DNA from: TMED13 sp042090305
GTDB lineage: Bacteria > Pseudomonadota > Alphaproteobacteria > Methylaequorales > Methylaequoraceae
Direction: 5' to 3'
Length of the DNA: 64,000 nucleotides
Assembly: GCA_042090305.1 (NCBI GenBank)
Contig: JBELJQ010000003.1
Span: 7,981 to 71,980 of the forward strand
Every line of letters begins with the position of its first letter. Within the stretch, counting starts at the first letter, position 1. The notes beneath the pieces were generated by a model, which did no database searches, was not told the origin of the DNA, and was given only the letters and a program-made list of their open reading frames with translations. The position numbers and the translations under genes were made by a program. Positions 1 to 9,396 of the stretch are shown here, piece after piece.

Positions 1-58
1 AAGAACAGCACTTTATAGAAAAATAAAATCTATGAAAATTGATATGGATACAAAATAA
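1..58 (+). CDS. ntrX: C-terminal end of NtrX-type response regulator (partial)
   Basis: Reading from base 2 gives a short open frame ending RTALYRKIKSMKIDMDTK and a TAA at 56-58. This matches the end of the Fis-type DNA-binding helix of NtrC/NtrX sigma-54 activators (family pattern: ERxALHRKLKxLG). The stop overlaps the trkA start (TAATG). In many Rhodospirillales the ntrX gene lies directly before trkA, which supports the call. Only about 18 residues are in the window, so ntrX rather than ntrC rests on gene order. Confidence 0.65.
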   Translation, partial: RTALYRKIKSMKIDMDTK

Positions 59-1440
59 TGAAAATAATTGTATGTGGTGCAGGTGAAGTAGGTTCTAATA
101 TTGCAAAACAGCTAGTATATGAGGATAATGATGTCACAATTATTGATGAGTCGGAACCTTTATTAAGAAAATTAAATCAAAATTTAGATTTAAAGAGTAT
201 TCGTGGTAAGCCATCGCATCCCGAAGTATTAGAAAACGCTGGAGCGGATGAGGCTGATATGATTATTGCTGTATCTGATAGTGATGAGTCAAATATTATA
301 AGTTGCGAGTTAGCTAACCATTTGTTTAAGGTTCCCTTAAAAGTTGCAAGAATTAAAGAGTCTGGTTATTTAAAACCAAAATATCAGGAAAATCTTTTTG
401 TTAGTGGGAAAATTGATGTAGACGCAATAATTTCTCCAGAACTTGAGGTTGCAAAGGATATCATAAGAAAATTAAATACTCCTGGTGCATTTGATTCATT
501 TTATCTTGGAAATAAAGTAGCCAGAATAATAGGAATATCAGTAGATGAATCCTGTCCAATTATAAATACCCCATTAAGAATGTTGCCAGGTATATTTTCA
601 GGACTTGATGTAAAGATACTATCAATATTTCGTAAAAATGAATTAATAACACCATCAGGAAAAATGGAAATCTACCCTGGAGATGACATCTATATTTGCA
701 TAAGAAACAATGACTTACTAAGAGCATTAAGAGTTTTTGGTATTAAATTCCAAGAAAATAGAAAAATTATAATATTAGGTGCTGGTAATATTGGATTAAA
801 TATTATTAAATTATTAGAAAGTGATTACCCTGATATAAGTTGTAAAATTATTGATAATAATATTAATACAACAAAAAAGATTGCAAATAATTTATCTAAC
901 CAAAATACTATATTATGCGGCGATGCTTTAGATATTAAACTTCTTAAAGAGGCTGGTGCAGAGGATGCAGAGGCCATTATTAGCGTTACAGATGATGATG
1001 AGGTTAATATATTTGGTTCAATCTTAGCTAAAGATCTTGGTTGTAAACGTTCAATGGCCATTGTAAGTAATCAGAACTATAGAAATTTAAATAAAAGACT
1101 TAACCTAGATATAATGGTAAATCCTGGCAATATTACTACATCAGCCGTTCTTCAATACGTTAGGCGAGGGAAAGTTAAAGAAATACATGATTTTGGAAAT
1201 GATAGAGGAGAAATTATGGAAATTGAGATTTTACCCACTACTAAATTTGCTGATCAAAAAATTTCAGATCTGACGATTCCTGAAGGAGTTGTTATAGGCG
1301 GTATAGTAAGAAACAGAGAATTAATTTTTCCTGATGAAAATACGATTATTTATGTGAAAGATAAACTTATAATATTCTCTGACCCCTCTTCGATAAAAGA
1401 AATTGAAAAATATTCTGAAGTTAACATAGAATTTTTTTAA
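58..1440 (+). CDS. trkA: Trk potassium uptake regulatory subunit TrkA
   Basis: Peripheral NAD-binding subunit that gates the TrkH/TrkG potassium channel on the cytoplasmic side of the inner membrane. It is 460 aa, the usual full length for the duplicated family. The N-terminal RCK/Rossmann half opens with GAGEVGSNIAKQL. A second half near residue 240 has GAGNIGLNI, and each half is followed by a TrkA_C domain. The start overlaps the preceding ntrX stop and the stop overlaps the dat start (TAATG both times), so the genes are translationally coupled. No trkH is present in the window. Confidence 0.95.
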   Translation: MKIIVCGAGEVGSNIAKQLVYEDNDVTIIDESEPLLRKLNQNLDLKSIRGKPSHPEVLENAGADEADMIIAVSDSDESNIISCELANHLFKVPLKVARIKESGYLKPKYQENLFVSGKIDVDAIISPELEVAKDIIRKLNTPGAFDSFYLGNKVARIIGISVDESCPIINTPLRMLPGIFSGLDVKILSIFRKNELITPSGKMEIYPGDDIYICIRNNDLLRALRVFGIKFQENRKIIILGAGNIGLNIIKLLESDYPDISCKIIDNNINTTKKIANNLSNQNTILCGDALDIKLLKEAGAEDAEAIISVTDDDEVNIFGSILAKDLGCKRSMAIVSNQNYRNLNKRLNLDIMVNPGNITTSAVLQYVRRGKVKEIHDFGNDRGEIMEIEILPTTKFADQKISDLTIPEGVVIGGIVRNRELIFPDENTIIYVKDKLIIFSDPSSIKEIEKYSEVNIEFF

Positions 1441-2285
1441 TGGAAATATTTTACGTAAATGGTTCCTTTAGGAATAAAAATAAAGCTAATATTTCAGTTC
1501 AAGATAGAGGATTTAATTTTAGTGATGGTGTTTATGAATTGATTTCTTTCAAGGAAAGAAAAATAATTCTATTCGAAAGGCATCTTGATCGTTTAAAATT
1601 GTCACTTATTTCTCTAGGAATTAAACAACCATTCACTAATTATCTAACATTTAGAATTATAATAGACAAACTTATAAACCTAAATAACCTTGAAAACGGT
1701 TATATTTATGTGCAGATAACAAGAGGTTCGGCAAAACGAAATCATATTTTTACTGATAATTTAAAACAAAATGTAGTTTTATTCTTAATACCGGAAAGAA
1801 ACATTGAGAACATAAAAAATGGTGTTAAAGTTATAACATCAAAGGATATTAGGTGGGGAAGATGTGATATAAAATCTATTTCATTATTACCTAATATTTT
1901 ATCAAAACAAAAGGCACATCTGAGTGGGTTGTACGAAACATGGCAAATAAAAGATAAATTTGTTACTGAAGGGACTACATCAAATGCTTTTATTGTGGAT
2001 AAAGAGGACAACATTAGAACTCATCCAAAATCTCCAAATATACTTGGAGGTGTTACTAGAGAGATTGTAATTAGTCTTGCAAAGAAATGTAAATATAAAG
2101 TTATTGAAAAACCCTTTGATATGAATGATATTAGTAAATGTAATGAGGCTTTTTTAACAAGTACTACAGTTAGAATACTACCTGTTTTAAAAATCGATGA
2201 TTTTGAAATTAATAATAGCAAGATTGGAAAAATCACTCAGAACTTAATGAATAAAATTAACGATTATATTAAAGAAAATGATTGA
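1440..2285 (+). CDS. dat: D-amino-acid aminotransferase (PLP class IV)
   Basis: Fold-type IV pyridoxal-phosphate aminotransferase, 281 aa, typical of D-alanine/branched-chain transaminases. Visible signatures are the N-terminal VQDRGFNFSDGVYE block, the Schiff-base lysine region LLPNILSKQKA, and the cofactor-binding VTEGTTSNAFIV followed by ILGGVTR. It supplies D-glutamate/D-alanine or acts on related substrates; exact specificity cannot be read here. It overlaps trkA by 1 base and hflX by 8 bases, so it lies inside one operon. Gene order (trkA-dat-hflX) favours Dat over IlvE. Confidence 0.85.
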   Translation: MEIFYVNGSFRNKNKANISVQDRGFNFSDGVYELISFKERKIILFERHLDRLKLSLISLGIKQPFTNYLTFRIIIDKLINLNNLENGYIYVQITRGSAKRNHIFTDNLKQNVVLFLIPERNIENIKNGVKVITSKDIRWGRCDIKSISLLPNILSKQKAHLSGLYETWQIKDKFVTEGTTSNAFIVDKEDNIRTHPKSPNILGGVTREIVISLAKKCKYKVIEKPFDMNDISKCNEAFLTSTTVRILPVLKIDDFEINNSKIGKITQNLMNKINDYIKEND

Positions 2286-3396
2286 ACAGGATATAATTGT
2301 ATTACATCCTTATCTTAAAGATTCTAGAAGCGAAAAGTCAAACAGATTGAAGGAAGCTGAAGAGCTTGTGAAAGCTATAAACCTAAACTGTATTTTTTCA
2401 AAATCAGTAGGCTTGATTAGTATAAATCCCAAAACTTACTTAAACTCAGGTTTTGTTAAGATGCTAGAGGACAAAGCTAAAAATATAAAAGTAAAACTGG
2501 TATATATAAATGTAAATTTATCCCCAATACAACAGAGAAATTTAGAAAGAACAATTAACTGTAAGGTAATAGATAGAACAGGTTTGATTTTAGAAATCTT
2601 TGGTTCGCGAGCAAGATCTAATGAAGGTAAGATAAGTGTAAATTTAGCAAGTCTTGAGTTCCAAAAAAGTAGACTTGTCAGATCATGGACACACCTTGAA
2701 AGACAAAGAGGTGGAGCTGGTTTTATGGGTGGGCCAGGAGAAAAGCAGATTGAATCTGACAAAAGACAAATCACTGAACAAATTAATAGGTTAAAGAAAA
2801 AAATTGAGAAAATTAATAATATAAGAATAAATCAAAGATCTAGAAGGATAAAAAATAATACTCCAATAATTTCATTGGTAGGTTATACAAACAGCGGTAA
2901 ATCGACACTTTTTAACTTATTAACAAAGTCCAATGTATTATCTAAAAATATGCTTTTTGCCTCTCTAGACTCTACAATAAGACGTACTAGAATTAATGAA
3001 ATAAATTTAGTTTTTGTTGATACAGTAGGTTTTATAAGAGATTTACCTACGAGTTTAATAGACGCTTTTAAATCTACATTAGACGAAATTGTAAATTCAG
3101 ATATTATTTTACACGTAAGAGACCTTTCAGATGACGAGTATTTATTACAAAAAAAAGAGGTTTTAAAAATTCTTAATGAAATTGGAATTAAAGATGATGA
3201 TAAAAGAATAATAGAAGTTAATAATAAATTTGATTTAGTTGCCAATGAATATCGAAAAGAACAAATGGGAAGAGAAAATATAATCACCTCTGCTTTATCT
3301 GGTCAAGGAATCAGTAACTTGAGAATAAAGATAATGAGTAAACTAAGTTCACTTTATAAAAATTCATATTTATTTAAGGAGTCTTATAAGACTTGA
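2278..3396 (+). CDS. hflX: Ribosome-associated GTPase HflX
   Basis: GTP-binding protein that splits stalled or heat-damaged 70S ribosomes. The glycine-rich HflX N-terminal domain carries ERQRGGAGFMGGPGEKQIE (about residues 141-159). A coiled segment follows, then the G domain with G1 GYTNSGKST (about 202-210), G3 DTVGF and G4 NNKFD. At 372 aa it is shorter than E. coli HflX (426). In many alphaproteobacteria hfq sits between dat and hflX; here the two overlap by 8 bases and hfq is absent. The 3' end overlaps the convergent dehydrogenase gene by 27 bases. Confidence 0.95.
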   Translation: MIEQDIIVLHPYLKDSRSEKSNRLKEAEELVKAINLNCIFSKSVGLISINPKTYLNSGFVKMLEDKAKNIKVKLVYINVNLSPIQQRNLERTINCKVIDRTGLILEIFGSRARSNEGKISVNLASLEFQKSRLVRSWTHLERQRGGAGFMGGPGEKQIESDKRQITEQINRLKKKIEKINNIRINQRSRRIKNNTPIISLVGYTNSGKSTLFNLLTKSNVLSKNMLFASLDSTIRRTRINEINLVFVDTVGFIRDLPTSLIDAFKSTLDEIVNSDIILHVRDLSDDEYLLQKKEVLKILNEIGIKDDDKRIIEVNNKFDLVANEYRKEQMGRENIITSALSGQGISNLRIKIMSKLSSLYKNSYLFKESYKT

Positions 3397-4242
3397 TGTA
3401 TCATCCTTATCATAACCTAACTTTATAAGTTTCTTATAGTATTTTTTTATTATCCATGTATTAGGTAACTTATCTTTTTTTTTAAAATTATTAAATATTA
3501 GATTTAAATCCTTTAGCATAAGTTTATTCATAAAACCAAAATTGAATTTATTCTTAAGCATTGTATGACCTCTATTATCTAATTGCCATGATTGACCAGC
3601 TCCATTCGAAATTACATTTATCAATTTTTTTGTGTCCAATTTTTTTATTTTAGCAAAGTTTAAACCCTCTGCTAGTCCTTGAATTACACTGGCAACGCAA
3701 ATTTGGTTTACCATTTTAGTTAACTGACCATTACCACTTTCACCCATGTAAATACATGATTTAGAGTAAAATTTTGTTATCTTTTCTATATTCTTAAATT
3801 TTAGCTTTTTACCTCCTACCATTAGTGATAATTTTCCTTCCTTGGCACCAACTTCTCCACCACTCATTGGGGCATCAAAGAAATAAGCTCCTTTTAAAAG
3901 ACATTTACCATAGATTTTCTTTGATATAATTGCAGAAGACGTTGTGTGATCAATTATAATTGTATTTTCTCTAATTCCTGTCAATAATCCATCTTTTGAT
4001 AAAAATATAGATTTTAAATCCTCATCATTTCCAACACAAGATATTATGATATCTGAGTTTTCTGCTATTTGTTTATAAGATTTATAAATATTTATTCTAT
4101 TCCTATTCTTTTTAATAAATTCTTGTGTATTTTTTGATTTTCTGGAAATTATATTAAAATTTTGCGAAATATTTAGTAAATGAGTTGCTATATGCTTACC
4201 CATTATACCTATTCCTATAAAACCAATATTTATTTTATTCAT
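3370..4242 (-). CDS. NAD-dependent 3-hydroxyisobutyrate dehydrogenase-like enzyme
   Basis: Beta-hydroxyacid dehydrogenase family, 290 aa. The N-terminal Rossmann motif is GFIGIGIMGKHIA. The substrate-binding block DAPMSGG lies at residues 123-129. The catalytic-lysine motif NGQLTKMVNQ places the lysine at residue 176. Family members oxidise 3-hydroxyisobutyrate, tartronate semialdehyde or related acids; the substrate cannot be told from sequence. It begins inside the last codons of clpB (8-base overlap), so the two are probably cotranscribed, and it is tail-to-tail with hflX. Confidence 0.85.
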   Translation of the reverse strand: MNKINIGFIGIGIMGKHIATHLLNISQNFNIISRKSKNTQEFIKKNRNRINIYKSYKQIAENSDIIISCVGNDEDLKSIFLSKDGLLTGIRENTIIIDHTTSSAIISKKIYGKCLLKGAYFFDAPMSGGEVGAKEGKLSLMVGGKKLKFKNIEKITKFYSKSCIYMGESGNGQLTKMVNQICVASVIQGLAEGLNFAKIKKLDTKKLINVISNGAGQSWQLDNRGHTMLKNKFNFGFMNKLMLKDLNLIFNNFKKKDKLPNTWIIKKYYKKLIKLGYDKDDTSSLIRLLK

Positions 4243-6814
4243 AACTAAATTTTAATTCATTATTTTTTGAGAAAATATTTACAGTTTTATCCTCTATACT
4301 TTTATTTAGTAATAAGGATCGAGCAAGTTCATCAATTATATGAGTTTGAATAACTCTTTTTAGTGGTCTGGCACCATATTCTGATGAGAAACCTTCCATA
4401 GCCAGCCAATCTTTGGCAGTGTTGTCTAGTTTTAGTCTGATTTTTTTTTCTTTAAGGATATTAGATAGGCTATCAATTTGTATTTTAATAATATTATAAA
4501 TTTCATTCTTCGTTAATCTATTAAAAATAATTATATCATCTATCCTGTTTAAAAATTCAGGTTTAAATTTAGTTTTCACTTGCTCAATTATTTTATCTTT
4601 TGTAAAAACTTCAATTTCGCTCTTTTGATCATCTGAAAAATTTATAAGTTCAGCTCCAATATTTGAGGTCATCACAATGAGGGTGTTTTTAAAGTTCACA
4701 GTACGGCCATTAGAGTCTGTTAATCTTCCTTCATCAAAGACCTGTAGTAATAAATTAAAAATATCTGAATGGGCCTTCTCAATTTCATCAAGAAGAATAA
4801 CCTGATATGGTTTTCTTCTAATGGACTCAGTTAACATTCCTCCAGTTTCATGGCCTACATAACCTGGAGGAGAACCAATTAGTTTTGAAACGGAGTGCTT
4901 CTCCATTAACTCTGACATATCAATTCTAAAAAGTGACTTATTATTTTCAAAAAGATATGCAGCAATTGCTTTAGTTAACTCAGTTTTACCGACACCTGTA
5001 GGCCCTAGAAAAAGAAATATTCCGAGTGGTCTATTTGGGTCTTGAATACCAGCTCTGGATCTTAGCACACATTTTGAAATTATTTCAATAGCCTTATGTT
5101 GTCCCACTACAATTTCTTTAAGTTCTTTTTCCATATTTATAATCTTTTCTTTTTCACCTTCGAGCATCTTAGATACAGGAATACCTGTCATCTTTGAAAT
5201 CACTTCTGCAATTTCCTTGGATGTAACTTCTTTACTTATAAATATCTTGAGTTCTTTATTAGATTCAAGTTTAACCAATTCTTTTTCTAAACTAGGTATT
5301 TTAGAATAAGCTAGTTCACCTGCTTCGGATAACTTTCCATCTCTTTGCAGTATACTTAGCTTACTTTTATTTTCATCAATACTTGTTTTTAATTTTTGAA
5401 TATTAATTATATTTTCTTTTTCATTTCTCCAATTGTTATTTAATTTAAGGAATTTTTCATCCAGTTTTTTTATTTCATTATTAAGATTAGTACTTCTTTC
5501 TTGAGATTTTTTGTCATTTTCTTTCTTTAAACTTTCCAATTCAATTTTATTTTGTATTATTTTACGTTCAACCTGGTCTAACTCCTCTGGTTTTGAATCT
5601 ATTTGCAATCGTATTCTTGAAGCAGCCTCATCCATAAGATCTATAGCCTTATCTGGTAAAAACCGATCATTTATATACCTTTGAGATAACTCTACAGCTG
5701 AAATAATAGCAGAATCAAGTATTTTAACACCATGATGTAATTCATATTTTTCTTTTAAGCCTCTAAGTATTGAAATAGAATTTTCAGTTGTTGGTTCTTC
5801 TACTAAGATTTGTTGAAATCTTCGAGCTAATGCTGCATCCTTTTCAATGTTTTCCCTATATTCATTTAATGTTGTTGCCCCAATACAATGTAATTCACCC
5901 CTAGCTAATGCCGGTTTTAGTAAATTAGAGGCATCCATAGCACCCTCTGCTTTACCTGCACCAACTAAGTTATGAATTTCATCAATGAATAGTATTATTG
6001 AATCTTGATTTGCATAAATTTCTGAAAGAATTGATTTTAATCTCTCCTCAAATTCACCCCTAAATTTTGCACCAGCAACCAAAGATCCTAAATCTAATGA
6101 AATGAGCTTTTTATTTTTTAATGAATCTGGAATATCATTATTTATTATTCTTATTGCCAAACCTTCGGCAATTGCTGTTTTACCAACTCCTGGTTCACCT
6201 ATCAATATAGGGTTATTTTTTGTTCTTCTAGATAGAACTTGAATACTGCGCCTTATTTCGTCCTCTCTTCCAATAACAGGATCAAGTTTCCCATCTTTAG
6301 CAAGGTTTGTTAAATCTATAGAGTATTTATCAAGAATCTTACCTTCTATATTTGAATTATTACTACTAATAGTTTTCCCTTTTCTTAAATATAAAATTGA
6401 TTCTTTAAGTTTATCAGTATCCAAATTAATAGTACTAAGAATCTCATTTAAATTTTTATCTATCAAGATTATCGTATAAAAAATAATTTCGGGTGATACA
6501 AATTTATCATTAAATTTATTTTTAATTTCTTTAGATTCTTCAAAAACTTTTACTAATTCATTAGAAAAAAATATATTTAGATTTTGACCAGAAATTTCAG
6601 TAATCTTTTTTAGATTATCTTTTATTATATTCTTTAATTTAGCTTGATCTATATTAGAGTGTTCTAAAATTTCTTTTAGGAATTCGTTATTTTCGTTTAA
6701 AATGCAGTATAGTAAATGTATAGGTAAAATTTGTTGATGATTTAGCGAAATTGCTTTATTTTGAGCATCGTTAATTAATAATTTTGATTTTTCGTTAAAT
6801 TGGTCGAAATTCAT
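4235..6814 (-). CDS. clpB: ATP-dependent disaggregase ClpB
   Basis: Hexameric AAA+ chaperone that threads aggregated proteins through its pore with DnaK. It is 859 aa, a standard length. In order it shows the Clp N-domain, NBD1 with Walker A GEPGVGKT and Walker B LFIDEIHNLVGAG, a coiled-coil M domain rich in Lys/Glu (about residues 405-520), and NBD2 with GPTGVGKT and ILLDEIEKAH. The M domain distinguishes it from ClpA/ClpC. A CTTGCGC element (complement of 6843-6849) lies upstream and resembles half of a heat-shock sigma-32 promoter, but I see no convincing -10. Confidence 0.96.
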   Translation of the reverse strand: MNFDQFNEKSKLLINDAQNKAISLNHQQILPIHLLYCILNENNEFLKEILEHSNIDQAKLKNIIKDNLKKITEISGQNLNIFFSNELVKVFEESKEIKNKFNDKFVSPEIIFYTIILIDKNLNEILSTINLDTDKLKESILYLRKGKTISSNNSNIEGKILDKYSIDLTNLAKDGKLDPVIGREDEIRRSIQVLSRRTKNNPILIGEPGVGKTAIAEGLAIRIINNDIPDSLKNKKLISLDLGSLVAGAKFRGEFEERLKSILSEIYANQDSIILFIDEIHNLVGAGKAEGAMDASNLLKPALARGELHCIGATTLNEYRENIEKDAALARRFQQILVEEPTTENSISILRGLKEKYELHHGVKILDSAIISAVELSQRYINDRFLPDKAIDLMDEAASRIRLQIDSKPEELDQVERKIIQNKIELESLKKENDKKSQERSTNLNNEIKKLDEKFLKLNNNWRNEKENIINIQKLKTSIDENKSKLSILQRDGKLSEAGELAYSKIPSLEKELVKLESNKELKIFISKEVTSKEIAEVISKMTGIPVSKMLEGEKEKIINMEKELKEIVVGQHKAIEIISKCVLRSRAGIQDPNRPLGIFLFLGPTGVGKTELTKAIAAYLFENNKSLFRIDMSELMEKHSVSKLIGSPPGYVGHETGGMLTESIRRKPYQVILLDEIEKAHSDIFNLLLQVFDEGRLTDSNGRTVNFKNTLIVMTSNIGAELINFSDDQKSEIEVFTKDKIIEQVKTKFKPEFLNRIDDIIIFNRLTKNEIYNIIKIQIDSLSNILKEKKIRLKLDNTAKDWLAMEGFSSEYGARPLKRVIQTHIIDELARSLLLNKSIEDKTVNIFSKNNELKFSYE

Positions 6815-6866
6815 ATTTTAAATTTATTTTAAATACTAAAAAGCGCAAGTATTTTGGGAACAAACT

Positions 6867-8021
6867 TTGAATAAAGAATTTAATAAATTACCTTTAGAGG
6901 GAATAATAATCTTAGATTTAACAAATGTGTTATCTGGGCCTTTTGCTACTTTGATATTAAAAGATTTAGGAGCTAAGATAATTAAAGTTGAAAAGCCCGG
7001 TGGAGACGACTCAAGAAAATTCGGCCCTTTTTTGAATAATAAATCATGTTACTTTATTTCATTAAATAGAGGAAAAAAAAGTATCTCTCTCGATCTAAAA
7101 ATTAAAGAAGATAAACTAATTTTTAAAAAATTATTATCTAAAACAGATGTTTTGATTGATAATTTTAGACCTGGAGTTTTAGAAAGATTAGGATTTTCAT
7201 GGAATTATCTTTCAAAAACATTTCCTAAGTTAATTCATAGTAAAATTTCAGGATTTGGAGAGACCGGCCCACTTAAAAAATCTCCCGCTTATGATATTAT
7301 TGTTCAAGCAATGGGAGGTTTAATGGGTATTACAGGTGACAATAAAAACTCTTATAGAGTTGGCACATCAATCGGTGATATTGCGGCCAGTCTTTTTTGT
7401 GTAATAGGTATACTGAGTCAACTTATAAGAAGAAATAGATTAAATTTAGGATCAAAACTTGATTTAAGTATGCTTGATTGTCAGGTATCAATTCTAGAAA
7501 ATGCAATAACAAGATTTTCTGCAGAAAATAAGAATCCCACTCCATTAGGTACAGATCATCCTTCGATTACTCCATTCGGATGTTTTAAAACTAAAAATAT
7601 TCCAATAGTTATTGCTATTGGAAATGACAAGTTATTTAAAAAGTTTTGTGAAGTTATTGGTGATAAAAAAATTCCACATGAAAATATGTTTGTTTCTAAT
7701 AAGAATAGAAATATAAATCTAACACATCTACGTAAAAGGATAGAAAAAAAGTTAGTGAAAAAAGGAAGTGTATATTGGTTAAAAACTTTAAGTAAAAATG
7801 GAATTCCTTGTTCAAAAATAAATAAAATAAGTGATGTTATAAATAACCCACAAATAATTAATAGAGGTATGATTCTCAATTATTCAGATAAGGATGTTAA
7901 AAATTTAAAGATATCTGACACTCCATTTAAATTTAATTTTTATAAATCACATAAAAAAAAAGATATTGCTCCTGATCTTAATGAAAATAAAAAAGAGATA
8001 CTAAAAATGTTACTAGATTAA
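6867..8021 (+). CDS. CoA-transferase family III (CaiB/BaiF) protein
   Basis: Class III acyl-CoA:carboxylate CoA-transferase, 384 aa. The family opening DLTNVLSGPFATLILKDLGA is followed by IKVEKPGGDDSR, the NRGKKSISLDLK block and FRPGVLERLG. The catalytic aspartate lies in the expected SAYDIIVQAMGG-like segment (here PAYDIIVQAMGG). Substrate is unknown; relatives act on carnitine, formate/oxalate, succinate or mesaconate CoA esters. The start appears to be TTG at 6867; no ATG lies close by in frame. It is divergent from clpB and abuts the rhomboid gene tail-to-tail. Confidence 0.85.
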   Translation: MNKEFNKLPLEGIIILDLTNVLSGPFATLILKDLGAKIIKVEKPGGDDSRKFGPFLNNKSCYFISLNRGKKSISLDLKIKEDKLIFKKLLSKTDVLIDNFRPGVLERLGFSWNYLSKTFPKLIHSKISGFGETGPLKKSPAYDIIVQAMGGLMGITGDNKNSYRVGTSIGDIAASLFCVIGILSQLIRRNRLNLGSKLDLSMLDCQVSILENAITRFSAENKNPTPLGTDHPSITPFGCFKTKNIPIVIAIGNDKLFKKFCEVIGDKKIPHENMFVSNKNRNINLTHLRKRIEKKLVKKGSVYWLKTLSKNGIPCSKINKISDVINNPQIINRGMILNYSDKDVKNLKISDTPFKFNFYKSHKKKDIAPDLNENKKEILKMLLD

Positions 8022-8714
8022 TTAGTCCCAGGGTCCTTTTTTGCGAAGAAGAATTGATTTTCCTACAACAATCTCTCTTCTTTTCTTCTTAAAAATAATG
8101 CAATAAATTAAGCCAAATAAAAATCCGCCAATGTGGGCTAACCATGCAACATTAGATTCTTGATTACTTAAATTTAAAAATTGATAGAAAAACCAAAACA
8201 TTAGTAATACAAAAGCAGGAACTCTTATAGTAAAAAAAATTAAGAATGGTAAAAGTACCAAAATTTTAGCTTTTGGAAATAAATATAAATAGGCACCAAG
8301 AACGCCAGCAATTGCACCTGAAGCACCCACAACAGGAATATTTGAATCTATATTAAAAATGAACTGACTTAAATTTGCAAAAATACCTGCACTTAAGTAA
8401 AATATAAAAAATTCTTTATGACCAAATTCATCTTCAACATTATCAGCAAAAATCCATAAATATAACATATTACCTAAAAAATGCATCCAGCCACCATGAA
8501 TAAATAAAGATGTTATTAATGATAGAAATGGATAAAAGGTATAAAATGTTTCGTTACCTAACAATGATTTTGGTTTAAAACCAAAGTAATTAATTATAAA
8601 AACGTCAGTATTTGTTGATATTTGAATAATGAATACTAAGCTACAAATTATTAAAATTAAAAACCTAATATAGCTTTTTTTTTTTGTTGTATTTTCATCA
8701 TATAAAGGAATCAT
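8022..8714 (-). CDS. Rhomboid-family intramembrane serine protease
   Basis: Polytopic inner-membrane protease, 230 aa with about six hydrophobic helices. The catalytic serine is in GASGAIAG (S132) and the catalytic histidine in AHIGGFLFG (H194). The conserved HGGWMHFLGNMLYLW stretch of loop 1/TM2 is intact, so it should be active. Substrates are unknown. It lies 4 bases downstream of the PdeM-like gene on the same strand and may share its transcript, although no repair link is known for rhomboids. Confidence 0.9.
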   Translation of the reverse strand: MIPLYDENTTKKKSYIRFLILIICSLVFIIQISTNTDVFIINYFGFKPKSLLGNETFYTFYPFLSLITSLFIHGGWMHFLGNMLYLWIFADNVEDEFGHKEFFIFYLSAGIFANLSQFIFNIDSNIPVVGASGAIAGVLGAYLYLFPKAKILVLLPFLIFFTIRVPAFVLLMFWFFYQFLNLSNQESNVAWLAHIGGFLFGLIYCIIFKKKRREIVVGKSILLRKKGPWD

Positions 8715-8718
8715 TATT

Positions 8719-9396
8719 TTAAATTCTTTCTACAATAAATTTATTCTTACCTATTATAATTAATTTTATATTTTTTTCATTTAAGTCTTTCATAAACTCT
8801 TGAGATTTGACATCCAAACCTCCAGTATATGTTCCAAATGATGGAAGAATACAAAATCTTTTACCAACTACATAACATTTATAATAATAATTCAATTTAT
8901 TAACTTTAAGAGCATATTTTGGATGATAATGTCCAGATAATTCAAATAGTTTTTTTTTATTTGTTTTTTTTTTTATATGTGTAAAACAAAAATTACTTTC
9001 GCTGTAAGTCTCTATAAAATCTCCTTGTAAGTGATTAACATTTATCAAAGCTTTATCATGATTACCAAGAATCCATTTAAAGTTATATTTTTTTACTAAT
9101 CGGTTTATTCTATTCAAAATTTTGTGATTTATATTTTCGAGAGAATTGAACTCATGAACATTATCGCCTAATGCAAGAACTTTTTTAGGTTTAAAAAGTA
9201 TTAAAATTTCTTCAAGTCTATCAATAGTGTCATCAATATCGTAGGGAGGAACATGGAATCCTTTTTTTATAAAACTAAAACCTTTTCCTAAATGCAAGTC
9301 TGAGATAACTAATAGCTTTAAGTTATTTATAAAAACACCACCATATTTATGAAATGTTAGAGTTTGATTATTAAATTCATAATTAACTGATATCAT
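8719..9396 (-). CDS. pdeM: Ligase-associated metallophosphoesterase (PdeM-like)
   Basis: Calcineurin-type phosphoesterase, 225 aa. The dimetal motifs are DLHLGKG, ALGDNVHEF, GNHDKAL and SGHYHP. It starts one base after the stop of the Lhr-like helicase. The helicase, metallo-beta-lactamase exonuclease and ATP-dependent ligase next to it form the widely conserved ligase-associated DNA damage response set, in which this member is called PdeM and is thought to be a nuclease or phosphodiesterase. The family call rests on motifs; the system call on neighbours. Confidence 0.85.
   Translation of the reverse strand: MISVNYEFNNQTLTFHKYGGVFINNLKLLVISDLHLGKGFSFIKKGFHVPPYDIDDTIDRLEEILILFKPKKVLALGDNVHEFNSLENINHKILNRINRLVKKYNFKWILGNHDKALINVNHLQGDFIETYSESNFCFTHIKKKTNKKKLFELSGHYHPKYALKVNKLNYYYKCYVVGKRFCILPSFGTYTGGLDVKSQEFMKDLNEKNIKLIIIGKNKFIVERI

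Noticed and set aside
6858..6872. GAAC-N7-GAAT between clpB and the CoA-transferase, near match to a reverse LexA box
   Set aside because: One of the eight defining bases is wrong and neither neighbour is a DNA-damage gene; probably chance.
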